Source: Branchipolynoe longqiensis
Lineage: Eukaryota > Annelida > Polychaeta > Phyllodocida > Polynoidae
Assembly: GCA_030323885.1 (NCBI GenBank)
Contig: CM059186.1
Span: forward strand, 148,615,810 to 148,679,809
Length of the DNA stretch: 64,000 nt
Reading direction: 5' to 3'
Shown here: piece by piece, positions 32,631-43,398 of the stretch
Numbering within the stretch: position 1 is the stretch's first letter
How the letters are laid out: the number at the start of each line of letters is the position of its first letter
The notes under the pieces: generated by a model
The model's input: the letters and a program-made list of their open reading frames with translations, nothing else
Told to the model about the DNA's origin: nothing
Databases searched by the model: none
Program-made: the position numbers and the translations under genes

Positions 32631-33445
32631 AGCTAGGATTCCTTACACGCGGTAAGCGGCATGCGGCATGCGGCATGCAGCATGCGGTATGCGAATGGGA
32701 AGATTCCTTCTACACGGCATGCGGCATGCGGCACACGACTGGCTATATTTAAAACTCTATATGACCAAATATTGCATTTATATCTATGTACCTTTTTGTA
32801 CATCACATGGGGGTTCCTACCTTTATTATAACCAAATTATAGATAAGTATTCATATGTCTGTGCATATGGTAGCATTTTTAGCTTTCCCATAACCGTCAG
32901 TCTCCCGATTGGGACGGTCCTAACATCCTAAACTGAGCCATGTTAGGACCGTCCTTTTCGGTCAACAAAACCATTATTTTGTCTTTATGTGTGCTCTTTC
33001 TACTCGTGGGGGTTCCTACCTTTATTATAACCAAATTATAGATAAGTATTAATATTTTAGTGGCTCTGGTAGCATTTTTAGCAACCCGAACCCCCACCAC
33101 CACCACTACCATATGTTTCCACTCAGCAGCCTTGGAGACTGCTTCCTAACAGGTCCGCGCTCCACCTTGTCCTGGCTGTCCGTAATTATCAGTCGCCTCC
33201 TCCAGCCTTATATCAATGGACAAATGCGACTGATGCTTTTCTATTCGCACCCCCGTGTCGCATGCCGCATGCCGGACCGATCGCTACAGGGACCGATCGA
33301 GTTGTCGCATTCGCATTCGCATTCGCATTCGCATTCGCATACCGCATGTAAGGGTTGCAGCCCATTGACTTCAAGGCATTTCGATTTTTTGCCGCATTCG
33401 CATTCGCATTCGCAGATCGCATACCGCGTGTAAGGAATCTCAGCT
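32631..33445. mobile_element. MITE family 5, hexamer/heptamer-rich, copy 1
   Basis: AGCTAGGATTCCTTACACGCGG at the left is inverted at the right as CCGCGTGTAAGGAATCTCAGCT. Left subterminal DNA is an array of GCGGCAT heptamers; the right side has two arrays of GCATTC hexamers (33305-33343 and 33394-33418). Flanks are TGA and TTA. The interior holds a further direct repeat and a palindrome. Confidence 0.88.
32808..33082. repeat. Internal direct repeat with palindromic spacer
   Basis: A 44-bp perfect repeat (TGGGGGTTCCTACCTTTATT...) at 32808-32851 and 33007-33050, with looser similarity afterwards (GGTAGCATTTTTAGC). Between them, GGACGGTCCTAACAT (32912-32926) faces its reverse complement at 32940-32954. 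This may be a separate insertion inside the MITE. Confidence 0.85.
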
Positions 33446-33839
33446 TTAGTCAAACCAACGTCTTGCAAAATTGATACTTTTCACTCCCTAGCATGGCGTT
33501 CAGCATTACTATGATAGGGCAAGGACCTGTTCGCTCAGTATCAGGATAATGTGACTGAGTGGGATATCGAGTCATAGTGTTGGTGGTCTCCCAGTGGGGC
33601 AGTACTATATAAAGCTGTGCACTGTCACAAATCATCACCCATCCAAATATGACCTTAGATGTTGCCAGGACATAAAACCCCAACAAACAAACCATGCAAA
33701 CATCTTTAAGGTTGCGTATTTCTTGTATAAAAATGTTACCTGCACAACAAAAACTAACGTTCTTACCTCATGTTGAGAACTACAGGAACCAACACTCATG
33801 GAAGGGGTTATAAATAGAATTGGACAGCCTGAAACTGAT

Positions 33840-33900
33840 CAGTTGTGGTTGGTTGTTGGAGTTTTACGTCCTGGCAAAATCTAAGGTTAGTCAGGACAGG
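33840..33900 (-). repeat. SINE-B tail fragment
   Basis: GGTTGTTGGAGTTTTACGTC followed by CTAAGGTTAGTCAGG resembles the reverse of the SINE-B 3' end. Confidence 0.5.
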
Positions 33901-34279
33901 GTCAGTTGTAAGCCGGCAGTCGGATGGACAGTATGGTGGGGTACCTCTACACCATAACGTCAGGGAAGTCAATATTTAGATAGCATATGTAGCACATAGG
34001 AGATTGTAATTTGGAATATGGATACATCAAGTGTGTGTCTTGGCTTTCTCCTTTCAATTAAAAGTGCACAATAATAATTTTCCAAGATTTAAAAAAAAAA
34101 CACTAATCCGGTGTGGCAGTAAATCGCAAACCCCTGGAAATTGCACACCCCGGAGTGTGATTTACTAGGAAATCACAACCCCCCCTGGAAATCGCAGACC
34201 CCCCCATGCTTTGTAGCATTTATCACCACAAGCATGGCAGCTATAGGCCTATGTTTGATTTTGAACGTCTATCAGATCT

Positions 34280-36251
34280 ATTTATCAGAGAGTGTTGCAG
34301 ACCAGGAACACTAGATCCATCACTGCAGAATACAAAGATGCCTTCAGATTGCTACAAAAATGCACCCGTGCATTGAAGACAGACTGGTGGGAAATGAAGG
34401 CAGAGGAGCTTCAGAGAGCTGCAGACAGAAACAACATGAAGGGCTTCTACAGTGGACTGAAGGAAGTGTGGGGACCCGTGATGAAGGGACCTGCTCACCT
34501 GAAATCAACAGATGGAATGGAGACCTTTTCTGACAACAAGAGAGTTGTGGCAAGATAGAGTGAACACTTCCAGAAGCTACTCAACATCCCTGGTGACATA
34601 GATCATGAAGCTCTGGACAACATCCAGCAGCGCATTACCAAAACATGCCTCGATGAAATTCCAACCAGGGATGAGATGGCTAGAGCAATCGTTAGCCTGA
34701 AAGATGGCAAAGCACCTGGGCGTGATGGAATTCCTGCTGAAGTATGGAAGCACGGAGGAGACAATCTGTTCAACAGACTGCGCCAACTAATCACCAATGC
34801 CTGGGAGGAGGGTTCTGTACCCCAAGCATGGAAGGACGCCAGCATTGTAACCATCTACAACAGACTGTGGGAACTATAGAGGAATCTCTCTTCTTTCCTT
34901 AGCAGGCAAGATCTTTGCCAGGATCCTCCTCAACAGACTATCTATTCACATAACACCTGACATAGTTCCGGAATCACAGTCTGGCTTCAGAGGTAACCGG
35001 AGCACCGTGGATATGATATTTTGTCTCCGACAGCTACAAGAAAAGTGCATTGAGTAGGACCGACCACTATACATGGTATTTGTCGATTTCACTAAGGCGT
35101 TTGATACAGTCGGGAGGACCGGGCTATGGCAGCTACTGAGGAAGTATGGATGCCCAGAGAAGTTCACAACTATGATCGAGGCTCTACACACAGGAATGAT
35201 GGCGAACGTTAGTGTTGGAGGGGAAGTCTCGGAATCGTTTGGGGTTACCAATGGGGTCAAGCAAGGTTGTGTACTGGCCCCCACGCTCTTCTCCATCTTC
35301 CTATCAGCAATACTCGACGAGGCTTTCCTAGACATGGGGGATGGCATCTATATACAGTGCAGACAGAGTGCTGACCTATTCAAAGTCGCATGCTTCAGAG
35401 CGAAGACCAAGACTACTCGGATACTGGTGAGAGAGCTGCTATTCGCAGATGACAGTGCACTGGTTGCCCACTCTGCTGAAGAGATCCAGAAAATAGTGGA
35501 CGCTTTCTCCGATGCATCAAAGAAGTTTGGCCTGAAGATTAACATCAAGAAGATGGAGGTGCTGTACCAACCCAACTCTAAAAGAACCTGAGAGGAGGAG
35601 ATCCTGGTTGATGGAAACAAGCTGAACTCTGTTCCGGAATTCACCTACCTCGGAAGCACTATATCAAGTGATGGACGCATTGATGCTGAAATAGAGAGGA
35701 GGATGGCCAAGGCTAGCACATCTTTCGGCCGACTATGCCAGAGACTCTGGAACAACCACCATGTGTCCATTTGGGTCAAAGGCAAGATCTACCTGCAATC
35801 GTGCTATCCACCTTACTATACGGAGCCGAGGCCTGGACAGTGTACAGACGACCGGTGAAAAAGCTGCATGCCTTCATGATGTGATATCTGCGTTCAATCA
35901 TGAGGCTAACCTGGAAGGACAAAGTGACAAATAAGGAAATACTCAAACTGATGGGGCTGCCCTCTATGGAAGATCTTCTGATCAAAAAGAATCTCCGGTG
36001 GACTGGACACCTCATGAGGATGTCATCAGACAGGCTAGCAAAGCAGATCCTCTATTCTCAACTGTCTTCTGGTTACAGAAAGAGAGGGCGACCTCGTCTA
36101 CGGTTCAAGGATACCATCAAGAGAAACCTGAACCTGAGAGACATTAAGACCGAATTATGGAACCAACTCTCACAGCAGAGAGCTAAATGGAGAGCGGCAG
36201 TCAAGTAATGAAAGCAGTCTTTGTCGCATCGCGACCGACAGCATGATGATG
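34280..36251 (+). mobile_element. 5'-truncated LINE with 9-bp target duplication
   Basis: ATCAGATCT flanks both ends (34271-34279 and 36252-36260). The related MITE at 59648-59972 has only one CAGATCT at that point. The 3' end carries a short GCATGATGATGATC tail instead of poly(A). A second truncated copy ending the same way is at 44104-44618. Confidence 0.88.
34292..36208 (+). pseudogene. LINE reverse transcriptase, multiple stops
   Basis: Pieces in order: linker with YKDAFRLLQKCTRAL; RT fingers SLKDGKAPGRDGIPAEVWKHGG and EEGSVPQAWKDASIV; palm VFVDFTKAFDTVGR; NGVKQGCVLAPTLFSI; catalytic FADDSALVAHS; then thumb and the C-terminal LRWTGHLMRMSSDR and RGRPRLRFKDTIKRNL. Breaks include a stop near 34556, a frameshift near 34860-34880 before RGISLLS-like sequence, stops near 35058 and 35589, and a further shift near 35780-35880. 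The endonuclease domain is absent (5' truncation). RT would reverse-transcribe element RNA; this copy is dead. Clade uncertain; the C-terminal signature is shared with many invertebrate LINEs. Confidence 0.88.
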
Positions 36252-36281
36252 ATCAGATCTGGGGGATAAAATGGATTCAAG

Positions 36282-37470
36282 GAGGATCAAGATGGCTTAA
36301 TTGATTAGTTTTGATGTCATGCTGTCACAGCAAAGGCACTTTTCACTGCTATTGATCACTCACAAGAAGGATAAGGGACCAGATCAATTTTTGTCAAAGA
36401 TACTAAACTACAACATTAAGAAAAGCCAGCACAACTTCTTTAAACACATTGAACTAACAAATATCCAATTCCCTACAAAACTGTCAGTCACTTCGCACAT
36501 ACATAGGCTGCTAAATTTCATACTTTTCAAATGAAGAAAATGAGAACAAGTGTCCAGCAATTGTGGTATTGGCTTTTTAGCCTTATAACTTCTTGGTCAC
36601 AAATAGCAATTCTAGAAATGCCTAGATCTAGAGTTCTAAACCTGAATCTAGACATATATAATTATGGATATATACAAACAGCATAAAAAGACTTGCATTC
36701 AATGTCAACTGACCCCAACCAATGCTGCAACTCTTGTTTTAAACCAACCTAACTAATAAGGAAACAATGTGAATAAAATAAGAGCAACTTTATCTTCCTC
36801 TAGATCTAAATCTGGACTTTTTAATTATTGATCTAAACGATGTAAGCCTAAATGTCAAATGTGTGAACAGAGACTTGTTTCAGAAGAAATATTTAACCAA
36901 CCAATGTCTGATGAACCCTAGGCCCATCCATTTCTTATGCATTCCATTAACTATCAGGTATAAATAAAAAGATGAAAATAAAATAAGTAAGAGTGACTGA
37001 GGCTCCACATTTATCTAGATCTAATTGCAGATGGTGATAAGTTTTTTATGTAGGCCTAAATACAATGGTAGATAAAAGATTCACATATTAATTCATGATA
37101 TATTTTTTTTAATTTACTATTCTAACTTTCAAACTTTAGCTGAAGTCTAACAGAACCCATCTGCAAGCTCAGCTTGACATAGACTTAAGGCAAGCACATG
37201 TGCTTTGTTTTGGTTTAAAAAATCACACAATGCACCATGATGCTGGAATTACGAACTGGTCTACTGTAAAAATTGTATTTATGTAAGCATGATTAAGCCA
37301 CATTTAATTTTATATAAGGGGGATCCCTCACAAGATGGATTAATTGATTATTTTTAATTCCATGCCTGTCACAGCAAGGGCCATATTCACTGCACACAAG
37401 AAGGGTAGGGGAACAGGTCAATTTTTTGTCAAAGATACTGACTACATCAATAAGAAAAGCCAGTACAACT
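36282..37470. repeat. Internal direct repeat of the family 3 element
   Basis: 36299-36440 (GATTAGTTTTGATGTCATGC, CAAAGATACTAAACTAC, AAGAAAAGCCAGCACAAC) recurs diverged at 37340-37470. The 900 bp between are A/T-rich and hold no gene. GATAAAAGATTCAC near 37070 resembles the end of the MITE at 41855. Confidence 0.65.
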
Positions 37471-37795
37471 ATCTATATCATTATCCTACATGATGCTGAC
37501 ATGAATACAGCTAAACAATGTCCGAAGTCACCATGGTGTTGTAAAGCAGCCAGCAACTGCTTGGGTGAGACATTAGCCGCTTTCAGTCGGGTTCCAGTTC
37601 CCCAAACATCATTAACATGGGGGGTTTGCGATCTCCAGGGGGGATATGTGATTTCGTAGGAAATCACAAGTGGGGGTTTGCGATTTACAGGGTTTGCGAT
37701 TTCCTGCTATATATGGCATGGGGGTTTGCAATTTCTTAGGAAATCACAAGTGGGGGTTTGCTATTTACAGGGTTTGCGATTTCCTGCTACACCGG

Positions 37796-38644
37796 AACTT
37801 TGGTTTGAGGTATTATGGCTCTATAGAACTGCCGCTACGTAGGAATGGTATTGACATGTTCCAATGATGTGCTTGGGTAATACAAATAAATAAATTAGGT
37901 GAAGAAACAACTGGATTTCAAAGGGTGCGGAACTGTTGGCCACCAACTTAGCAAGGTCGGACCCACATACATTAAGTGATTCTGATAAAGAAATTTCACT
38001 CGTCTAAAGAAAATGAAGTGTGTAAGGACATCCAACGTTTAAACGTTATGTTCGAAGTCTCCTTTGAATTTAACAGAGAAAAACTTGGCATATGTTGAAA
38101 TGTTAGTGAAAGCTGGACAAGCGGTGACAGCAATGGTTGTGTGATAGTGGTGTGCAGTATGGTTGTGCAGTGGTGGTGTGGGTAGTGGTAGAAACGTTAT
38201 TAATAGAAGATGAAATTGCGATTAAAGTCATCCCCTATTCCCCAGGGAAGTTATACTTATTTTATAATTTGTTTATAGAAGGTGGGGATTGGCACATTCA
38301 AGTAATGTTCATGTATCCCACAGGTGATGCATATAATACCAGCTTATACTCAGTGACCCAATTTCGGTTTTATGGAGGTCAATAGCCAAGTCACCCATAT
38401 TAGACTTGTACTGTTGAAGATTTCTCAAAGCCCTCTGACCAGAATCTGGTTTGATTACTCCCAAACCACAAATTTCGTGAAAAATATTTGTTACCAAAAT
38501 TTATCGGGCAGTAAATTATTAACACATTGGGAAAGAAAACTTAGTAATAAAATAAAGAAAAAAGTAAAACTCAACTGGGATTTGAACTTCCTACATATTG
38601 ATTCCGAACTCAAAATCCCTAATCGAGACAACAAACTATACGTT
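37796..38644. other. No recognisable gene
   Basis: A/T-rich DNA. A 95-codon frame at 38372-38659 is lysine/asparagine-rich without motifs and is not supported. No repeats shared with the rest of the window were seen. Confidence 0.5.
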
Positions 38645-38708
38645 GGTTCTGTTGTCTAGCGGCTAGAGTACTCAATTTGTAATCTGTATGTAGATAGATC
38701 AAACCCTT
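38645..38708 (+). repeat. Degenerate tRNA-like sequence
   Basis: TTGGTTCTGTTGTCTAGCGG followed by AGAGTACTCAATTTGTAATCT has tRNA-like A-box and anticodon-arm layout (TGT centre), but the T arm is degenerate (AGATAGATCAAACC). More likely the head of an old SINE than a working tRNA gene. Confidence 0.35.
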
Positions 38709-39002
38709 TTGGTATTGTACTTTTTTGAAGAAAATTACGTTCCCCCTATGTTTTACTAAATAATCACTGCAATTAAAATAAGCAATGAAATTGTTCTCAC
38801 AAATATTTTACATTGGTCGTAATGCGAAGCATTTCGTTTGATGCGAGGGGAGGGAGAGCGACTCACCCGGCCCTGAGCGACTCACCCCCCCTCCTGCCAC
38901 TGCTCACCTCCCCCCGCCCCTGAGCGACTCACCCCCGCCACTGCTCACCTCCCCCCGGCCCTGAGCGACTCACCCCCCTCCTGCCTCTGCTCACTTCCCC
39001 CC

Positions 39003-39008
39003 TTATAA
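39003..39008 (+). promoter_or_regulatory. TATA-like box in A1
   Basis: TTATAA about 130 bp before the gag ATG and inside repeat A; repeat A2 has the same box near 41285. Confidence 0.5.
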
Positions 39009-39138
39009 GGCCGCCCGCCGGCCTCCCTCAGGCACTCAGCCTCCAGCCGCCTTCCAGCTCTCTGCCCCTTCTTCTTCTTTGGCTCTCCTGCCCGGCTCTA
39101 CTCCTCCTCGGATCGCTGCTCCTCTGCCGATATTCATC

Positions 39139-40295
39139 ATGCCCGGGCGCGGAAAGGGAAAGAGCCGGAAAACCTCCAAGATCTCCGGCATGGCTACGCC
39201 GGGGCCCTCCTCGGGCTCCCCGGGGGATCCCTCCCCTCCACGGCCCCCACCTCGCCCGCAGCACCCTCGGGCCACGCCAGCAGCGAGATCGCCCTCCTCA
39301 TCCAGGCCATCACCCGCCTCACCAGCCGCGTCCAGGCCGTTGAGACGGGGATCGCCCGAGGAGCCTCGGACCTGCCTGCACCCGCGCCGCGGCAGGAGCC
39401 CGCCTACAGCCTGCCGCCCGTCCCGGCATCTCGGGCGCACGCCGCAGCCGGGAGCCGGCCGCCGCCTCCACCTCACGCGACTCAGCCCGGAGGCCTGCAC
39501 CCGCAGTACGAGCTGTACAGCCGCGTCCACGCCAGCTCGACACCGTCGGTCGCCTACCGTCAGGATCCCGCGGAGCACACCCCAACATCCGCGGCCGACG
39601 CAGTCCGGGACATCCTCGCATCCGCCGAGGCGCAACACACCGTACGCCGCCGAGGTATTCCCGCTGACTACGTCTTCCCCTGCGACCTCGTGGAAAGGGG
39701 GCCGGGGCGCAAGGCGGTAAAACTCGGGGAGGCGACCAGGGACGAGTATAGCCTCGCCCTCCTCACCTTGGTTAACCATCCCTCCTTCCCGGCCCACTCC
39801 CTCCAGGGCCTACACCACCACCACCTCACCGTCATGAGGGACATCCTCATCCACCCCTGGCCGACCGTCCGCCAGTACTCAGAGACCATATTCTCCTGGA
39901 TCGCGGACGGAAGGCTCCCCCAGGGCTGGCATGACCCTGTCGCCCTCAACGCGGTCAGGCTCGACTCCCTCACCACGCCTACCACCCCGGCAACACCAGC
40001 TCCCCGAGGCGACGAGGGGGCCCGAGGCGCACACCTCCCCCGGCAGCAGGTCGACACCCGCACCGCCTACGATAGGCACGCTCACGGGGCCCCCTGCTCC
40101 GCTTGGAACCGCGATCCCACCTCGTGCGATCGGGCACCCCTCGGAGAGGCTCACGGCGAGGTGGGAAACAGGCACCGGCACGTCTGTGCGTATTGCGCCA
40201 ACGTCCGGCGCATACTAACATTGCACAGCGAGGCCGCATGCCGCACCAAGCAAGCCCGTGAGCGCCAGACCCCCGCCACCTCGGCGGATTTTTGA
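39139..40295 (+). pseudogene. DIRS/Ngaro-like Gag, one frameshift
   Basis: ATG 39139 opens MPGRGKGKSRKTSKISGMAT. The frame changes at the G/C-run near 39215-39245 and then stays open to TGA at 40293-40295. The second frame has a coiled-coil-like ALLIQAITRLTSRVQAVE, a central GIPADYVFPCDLVERGPGRK and FSWIADGRLPQGWHD, and a Cys/His region CSAWNRDPTSC followed by HRHVCAYCANV and HSEAACR, the arrangement typical of DIRS-group Gag. Total about 385 residues. Gag would bind element RNA. No RT, RNase H, methyltransferase or tyrosine recombinase follows, so the element depends on others. GC and CpG content are far above the flanks. Confidence 0.7.
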
Positions 40296-41041
40296 TCCGC
40301 CGGCCTCCCCCCGGCTGGCCCGGGGGGCATAGCCCGGCGCCTCACCCCGACCATTCCCGACAGCTCCGCAACGCCCACCGACGGTCCCCCAGCAACACCG
40401 ATCGAAACGCCGCCCAGACGTAGCCGAGGATCACCACCTCGCACCGCACACCTCAGACGACTCAGCCCAGCCTCACGGGAGACCCCCCCCCAGACAGCCC
40501 AGCCACCGACCTACACGGCACCGACCTTCACGACACCGCCTTCATGAAGCCGCCCGACCCGACCCCCATTCCCACCCAGCCCAGCCCTGAGGAGTTCGCT
40601 GCCCCCCTGCTCGACCCTCACCGGACCTCCTCCCCCAGCCCTCAGGAGCGGGCCTACCCTTTTTTTTTGGCCGCCCGCTCCCCCTCCACCTAGACCCCGG
40701 ACCCTCCTCTCATCCAGGCCTGCCTCTCCGGGCCCCGCCTCGGGCGCCCCGCGCCCCCGCCTCGGGCGTGCCTCGAGCCCTCTCCTTACTCTTTGGCGGA
40801 GGGCTCCTCGGCCCCCCCTCTACCAACTCTGACACTGCTCCTTATGAGCCCCTCACTATTTATCCTCTGCTCCTCATGAGCCCCTGACTCTTTGCTCCTC
40901 GCGAGCCCCCTGCTCCTCATGAGCCCCCTGTATTGCTCTGTGCCTCCTCAGCCTGTTTACCTCCTCAGTTACCCTGTTTGTACCTTACTTTGTCATTTAT
41001 TGTTATTTCACTGTTTCTCTGTATGTTGCCCGAGGCGTCAC

Positions 41042-41047
41042 AATAAA
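41042..41047 (+). promoter_or_regulatory. Poly(A) signal in B1 (also 41654-41659 in B2)
   Basis: AATAAA in the conserved string CACAATAAACGCCTC, also present in the 301-bp relative at 15467-15767. Confidence 0.65.
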
Positions 41048-41854
41048 CGCCTCAGTTTCCCACCTCCGCCTCTGTTCTTCCTTCTCGCGCATCGGTCGTA
41101 ATGCGAAGCATTTCGTTTGATGTGAGGGGAGGGAGAGCGACTCACCCGGCCCTGAGCGACTCACCCCCCCCTCCTGCCACTGCTCACCTCCCCCCGCCCC
41201 CTGAGCGACTCACCCCCGCCACCTGCTCACCTCCCCCCGGCCCTGAGCGACTCACCCCCCTCCTGCCTCTGCTCACTTCCCCCCTTATAAGGCCGCCCGC
41301 CGGCCTCCCTCAGGCACTCAGCCTCCAGCCGCCTTCCAGCTCTCTGCCCCTTCTTCTTCTCCACCCACCCACCCAACTCTCCCTCCTCTACCCTCCCCCC
41401 TCTGCGGCGGAGGGCTCCTCGGTCCCCCCCTCTACCAACTCTGACACTGCTCCTTATGAGCCCCTCACTATTTATCCTCTGCTCCTCATGAGCCCCTGAC
41501 TCTTTGCTCCTCGCGAGCCCCCTGCTCCTCATGAGCCCCCTGTATTGCTCTGTGCCTCCTCAGCCTGTTTACCTCCTCAGTTACCCTGTTTGTACCTTAC
41601 TTTGTCATTTATTGTTATTTCACTGTTTCTCTGTATGTTGCCCGAGGCGTCACAATAAACGCCTCAGTTTCCCACCTCCGCCTCTGTTCTTCCTTCTCGC
41701 GCATCATATCAAATATATATTCTGTATGTAGGCGTACTACTGTAAAAAAAAAAATTGTTTACTTTCTCCCAATCATTTTACACCAGAACAGGAGTAAGCT
41801 GACCTCAGTACTCCCTCCACATATTTGGTTACATCATTTGAAAATCTAGGCAAC

Positions 41855-42263
41855 GGTTAGATAAAGGATTCACCCGCTACTCACAGTACACGGGTGAATA
41901 CCAACCCTATATAAAAACGGTAGAAAAAGCGGGTTAAAGAATTGAGAGCCTAATTTCACAATCTAAGAAGCAACAATTATTCTTTACATATGTCTTATTG
42001 ATAGCCCGCTACCTTTGAGTTGAAAAATATAATATAATATCTAGTTTAATAAGATTTAAAAGTGAAATCGACGGCGTTCTGTGGCCGCCATCTTGTCTTT
42101 TTGCATTCTCTCCCATTTCACCAACTCTGTGCCGATATAAGTAACCATTTCACACTGGAGGCAGGCATTCTACTTCTTGTTCCATACTAAAGCTATTTTC
42201 GCCCGTATTTAGACTACGTCGTCTTTCACCTGTGTACTACAAGTACCGGGTGAATCTTTTATC
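41855..42263. mobile_element. MITE family 7, GATTCACCC ends
   Basis: TAGATAAAGGATTCACCCGC at the left is matched inverted by CGGGTGAATCTTTTATCTA at the right. The similarity extends to GTACACGGGTGA, about 40 bp with gaps. About 410 bp, non-coding. Confidence 0.8.
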
Positions 42264-42364
42264 TAGGCAAAGTCCCAGTGGCTTATACCGGATCCCTTTA
42301 ACTTGTAACTAAGGCTCTGAGTTATACTGAAGGTCGTCGTCCTGAACTGCTGCTTACAGTTACA

Positions 42365-42525
42365 CGCTCTCACATGACCTCAAATGTTGCTAGGACGTAA
42401 AACAACAACAAACAAACGCTCTCCCTACCCTCACATTACTCCTGCGCTTTCCTACCAGTGCGTGCACACACACACACACAAACACTCACAAACACTCACA
42501 CACACACAGACACACACACACACAC
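42365..42525. repeat. SINE-B tail scrap and (CA)n
   Basis: ATGTTGCTAGGACGTAAAAC at 42384-42405 is the SINE-B 3' end. CA-rich simple repeat spans 42465-42525. Confidence 0.75.
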
Positions 42526-42870
42526 AAATTGACTGAACCACTCGGTGGTTCACTTCTCGTTGTCAGCGCAGCACACCGACTTCAGCCAAATCCTCTCACA
42601 ACAAAACTCTTGCACTCTCACATTGATCCCTCCCCTCTCCTACTCCACCACGCTCTCCCAACCCAACACACACACAAACACACCTCCGCCATCACCACTC
42701 AGGCGGTCGCAGGCAGCATCTCCCCCATACACTCACAGCTGGCGGTCTGTCGGTAATGGCCCCTTCTGCCTACACAAACCTGACCTAGATGTTGTGTGCA
42801 TTACGACTGACACTGCATGCCTGCCTGCTGTCAGTATGTTGCCTGTGTGTTGGTAGCGGTTCTAAGTTTT

Positions 42871-43072
42871 TGTTTGTTTGTTGTTTTATGCCCTAGCAAC
42901 ATCTAAGGACATATCAGGATGGGTACCGACTTGTGACAGTGTACACTCAAGGCGACTTTATAGTGCTGCCCCACTGATTGACCAGGCAGCCAGCACTCTT
43001 CCCTGATATCCCACTTAGTCACACTATCTTGAAACTGAGCTAACTAGTCCTTGCCCTATCCTATTGATGCCG
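42871..43072 (-). mobile_element. SINE-B copy, 3' two-thirds, reverse
   Basis: Starts with the reversed tail (TTGTTTGTTTGTTGTTTTAT) and runs to CCTATCCTATTGATGCCGAG. It abuts the next SINE-B copy in opposite orientation. Confidence 0.85.
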
Positions 43073-43076
43073 AGAC

Positions 43077-43398
43077 CAGGCGCAGTGGCCGAATTGGTAG
43101 AGCGCAGGCCTCTGACATGGGAGATCAGGAGTTCAATTCCTGGTCAAGTCAAACCAATGATTTACAAAATTGATACTTTTCACCACCTAGCTTGGTACTC
43201 AGCATTAGTAGGATAGGGAAAAGACTGGTTAGCTTAGTGTCCGGATAATGTGATTAGGTGGGATATTGGGTCATGGTGCTGGCGGCCCAATTTCCTAGTG
43301 GGGCAGCACTAGAAAGTCACCATGAGTGTGTCACAAGTCAGTACCAATCCTGATATGACCTAATATGTTGCCAGTATGTAAAACTCCTACAACCAACC
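43077..43398 (+). mobile_element. SINE-B, full-length reference copy
   Basis: tRNA-like head with A box TGGCCGAATTGG and B-box GAGTTCAATTCC; body AGTCAAACCAATGATTTACA, AGGATAGGGAAAAGACTGG, GGGGCAGCACTAG, and tail GTTGCCAGTATGTAAAACTC. About 320 bp. Other copies in the window follow the same order. Confidence 0.9.

Larger units (their letters stand above)
32578..33695 (+). mobile_element. SINE-B copy split by a MITE
   Basis: The tRNA-like head (GGAGAGTTGGGGTTCTAAC...) ends at 32630 and the body resumes at 33446 with AGTCAAACCAACGTC, ending GTTGCCAGGACATAAAACCCC near 33695. The MITE at 32631-33445 accounts for the gap. Confidence 0.7.
34108..37795. mobile_element. MITE-like family 3 element, long copy, split by a LINE
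   Basis: The left end CCGGTGTGGCAGTAAATCGC is inverted at the right as GCGATTTCCTGCTACACCGG. Subterminal zones repeat GGGTTTGCGATTT and the palindrome GATTTCCTAGGAAATC or variants. Without the LINE at 34280-36251 it is about 1.7 kb. A 325-bp relative at 59648-59972 shows the uninterrupted junction at the LINE site. The body is A/T-rich without a transposase. Confidence 0.8.
38815..41705 (+). mobile_element. Gag-only DIRS/Ngaro-like element with A1-internal-B1-A2-B2 repeats
   Basis: A1 38815-39079 begins GGTCGTAATGCGAAGC and ends near a CTTCTTCTT run. B1 40795-41093 starts GGCGGAGGGCTCCTCGG and ends CTCGCGCATC. A2 (41094 to about 41360) and B2 (41405-41705) repeat them nearly identically, with a 44-bp linker between. 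Between A1 and B1 lies a gag-like frame only. This order is the split-direct-repeat plan of Ngaro/PAT-type tyrosine-recombinase retrotransposons. An equally economical reading is a full element followed head-to-tail by a deletion derivative. No target duplication is seen. Confidence 0.75.

Noticed and set aside
33213..33468. Ala/Asn and Cys/Glu repeat frames
   Set aside because: Translation of GCATTC hexamer arrays in a MITE.
38645..38708. A functional tRNA-Thr gene
   Set aside because: The T arm and acceptor pairing are too degenerate; kept only as a tRNA-like repeat.
39036..39797. 253-codon reverse frame over the gag-only element
   Set aside because: High GC opens all frames; the gag motifs and coiled coil are on the + strand.
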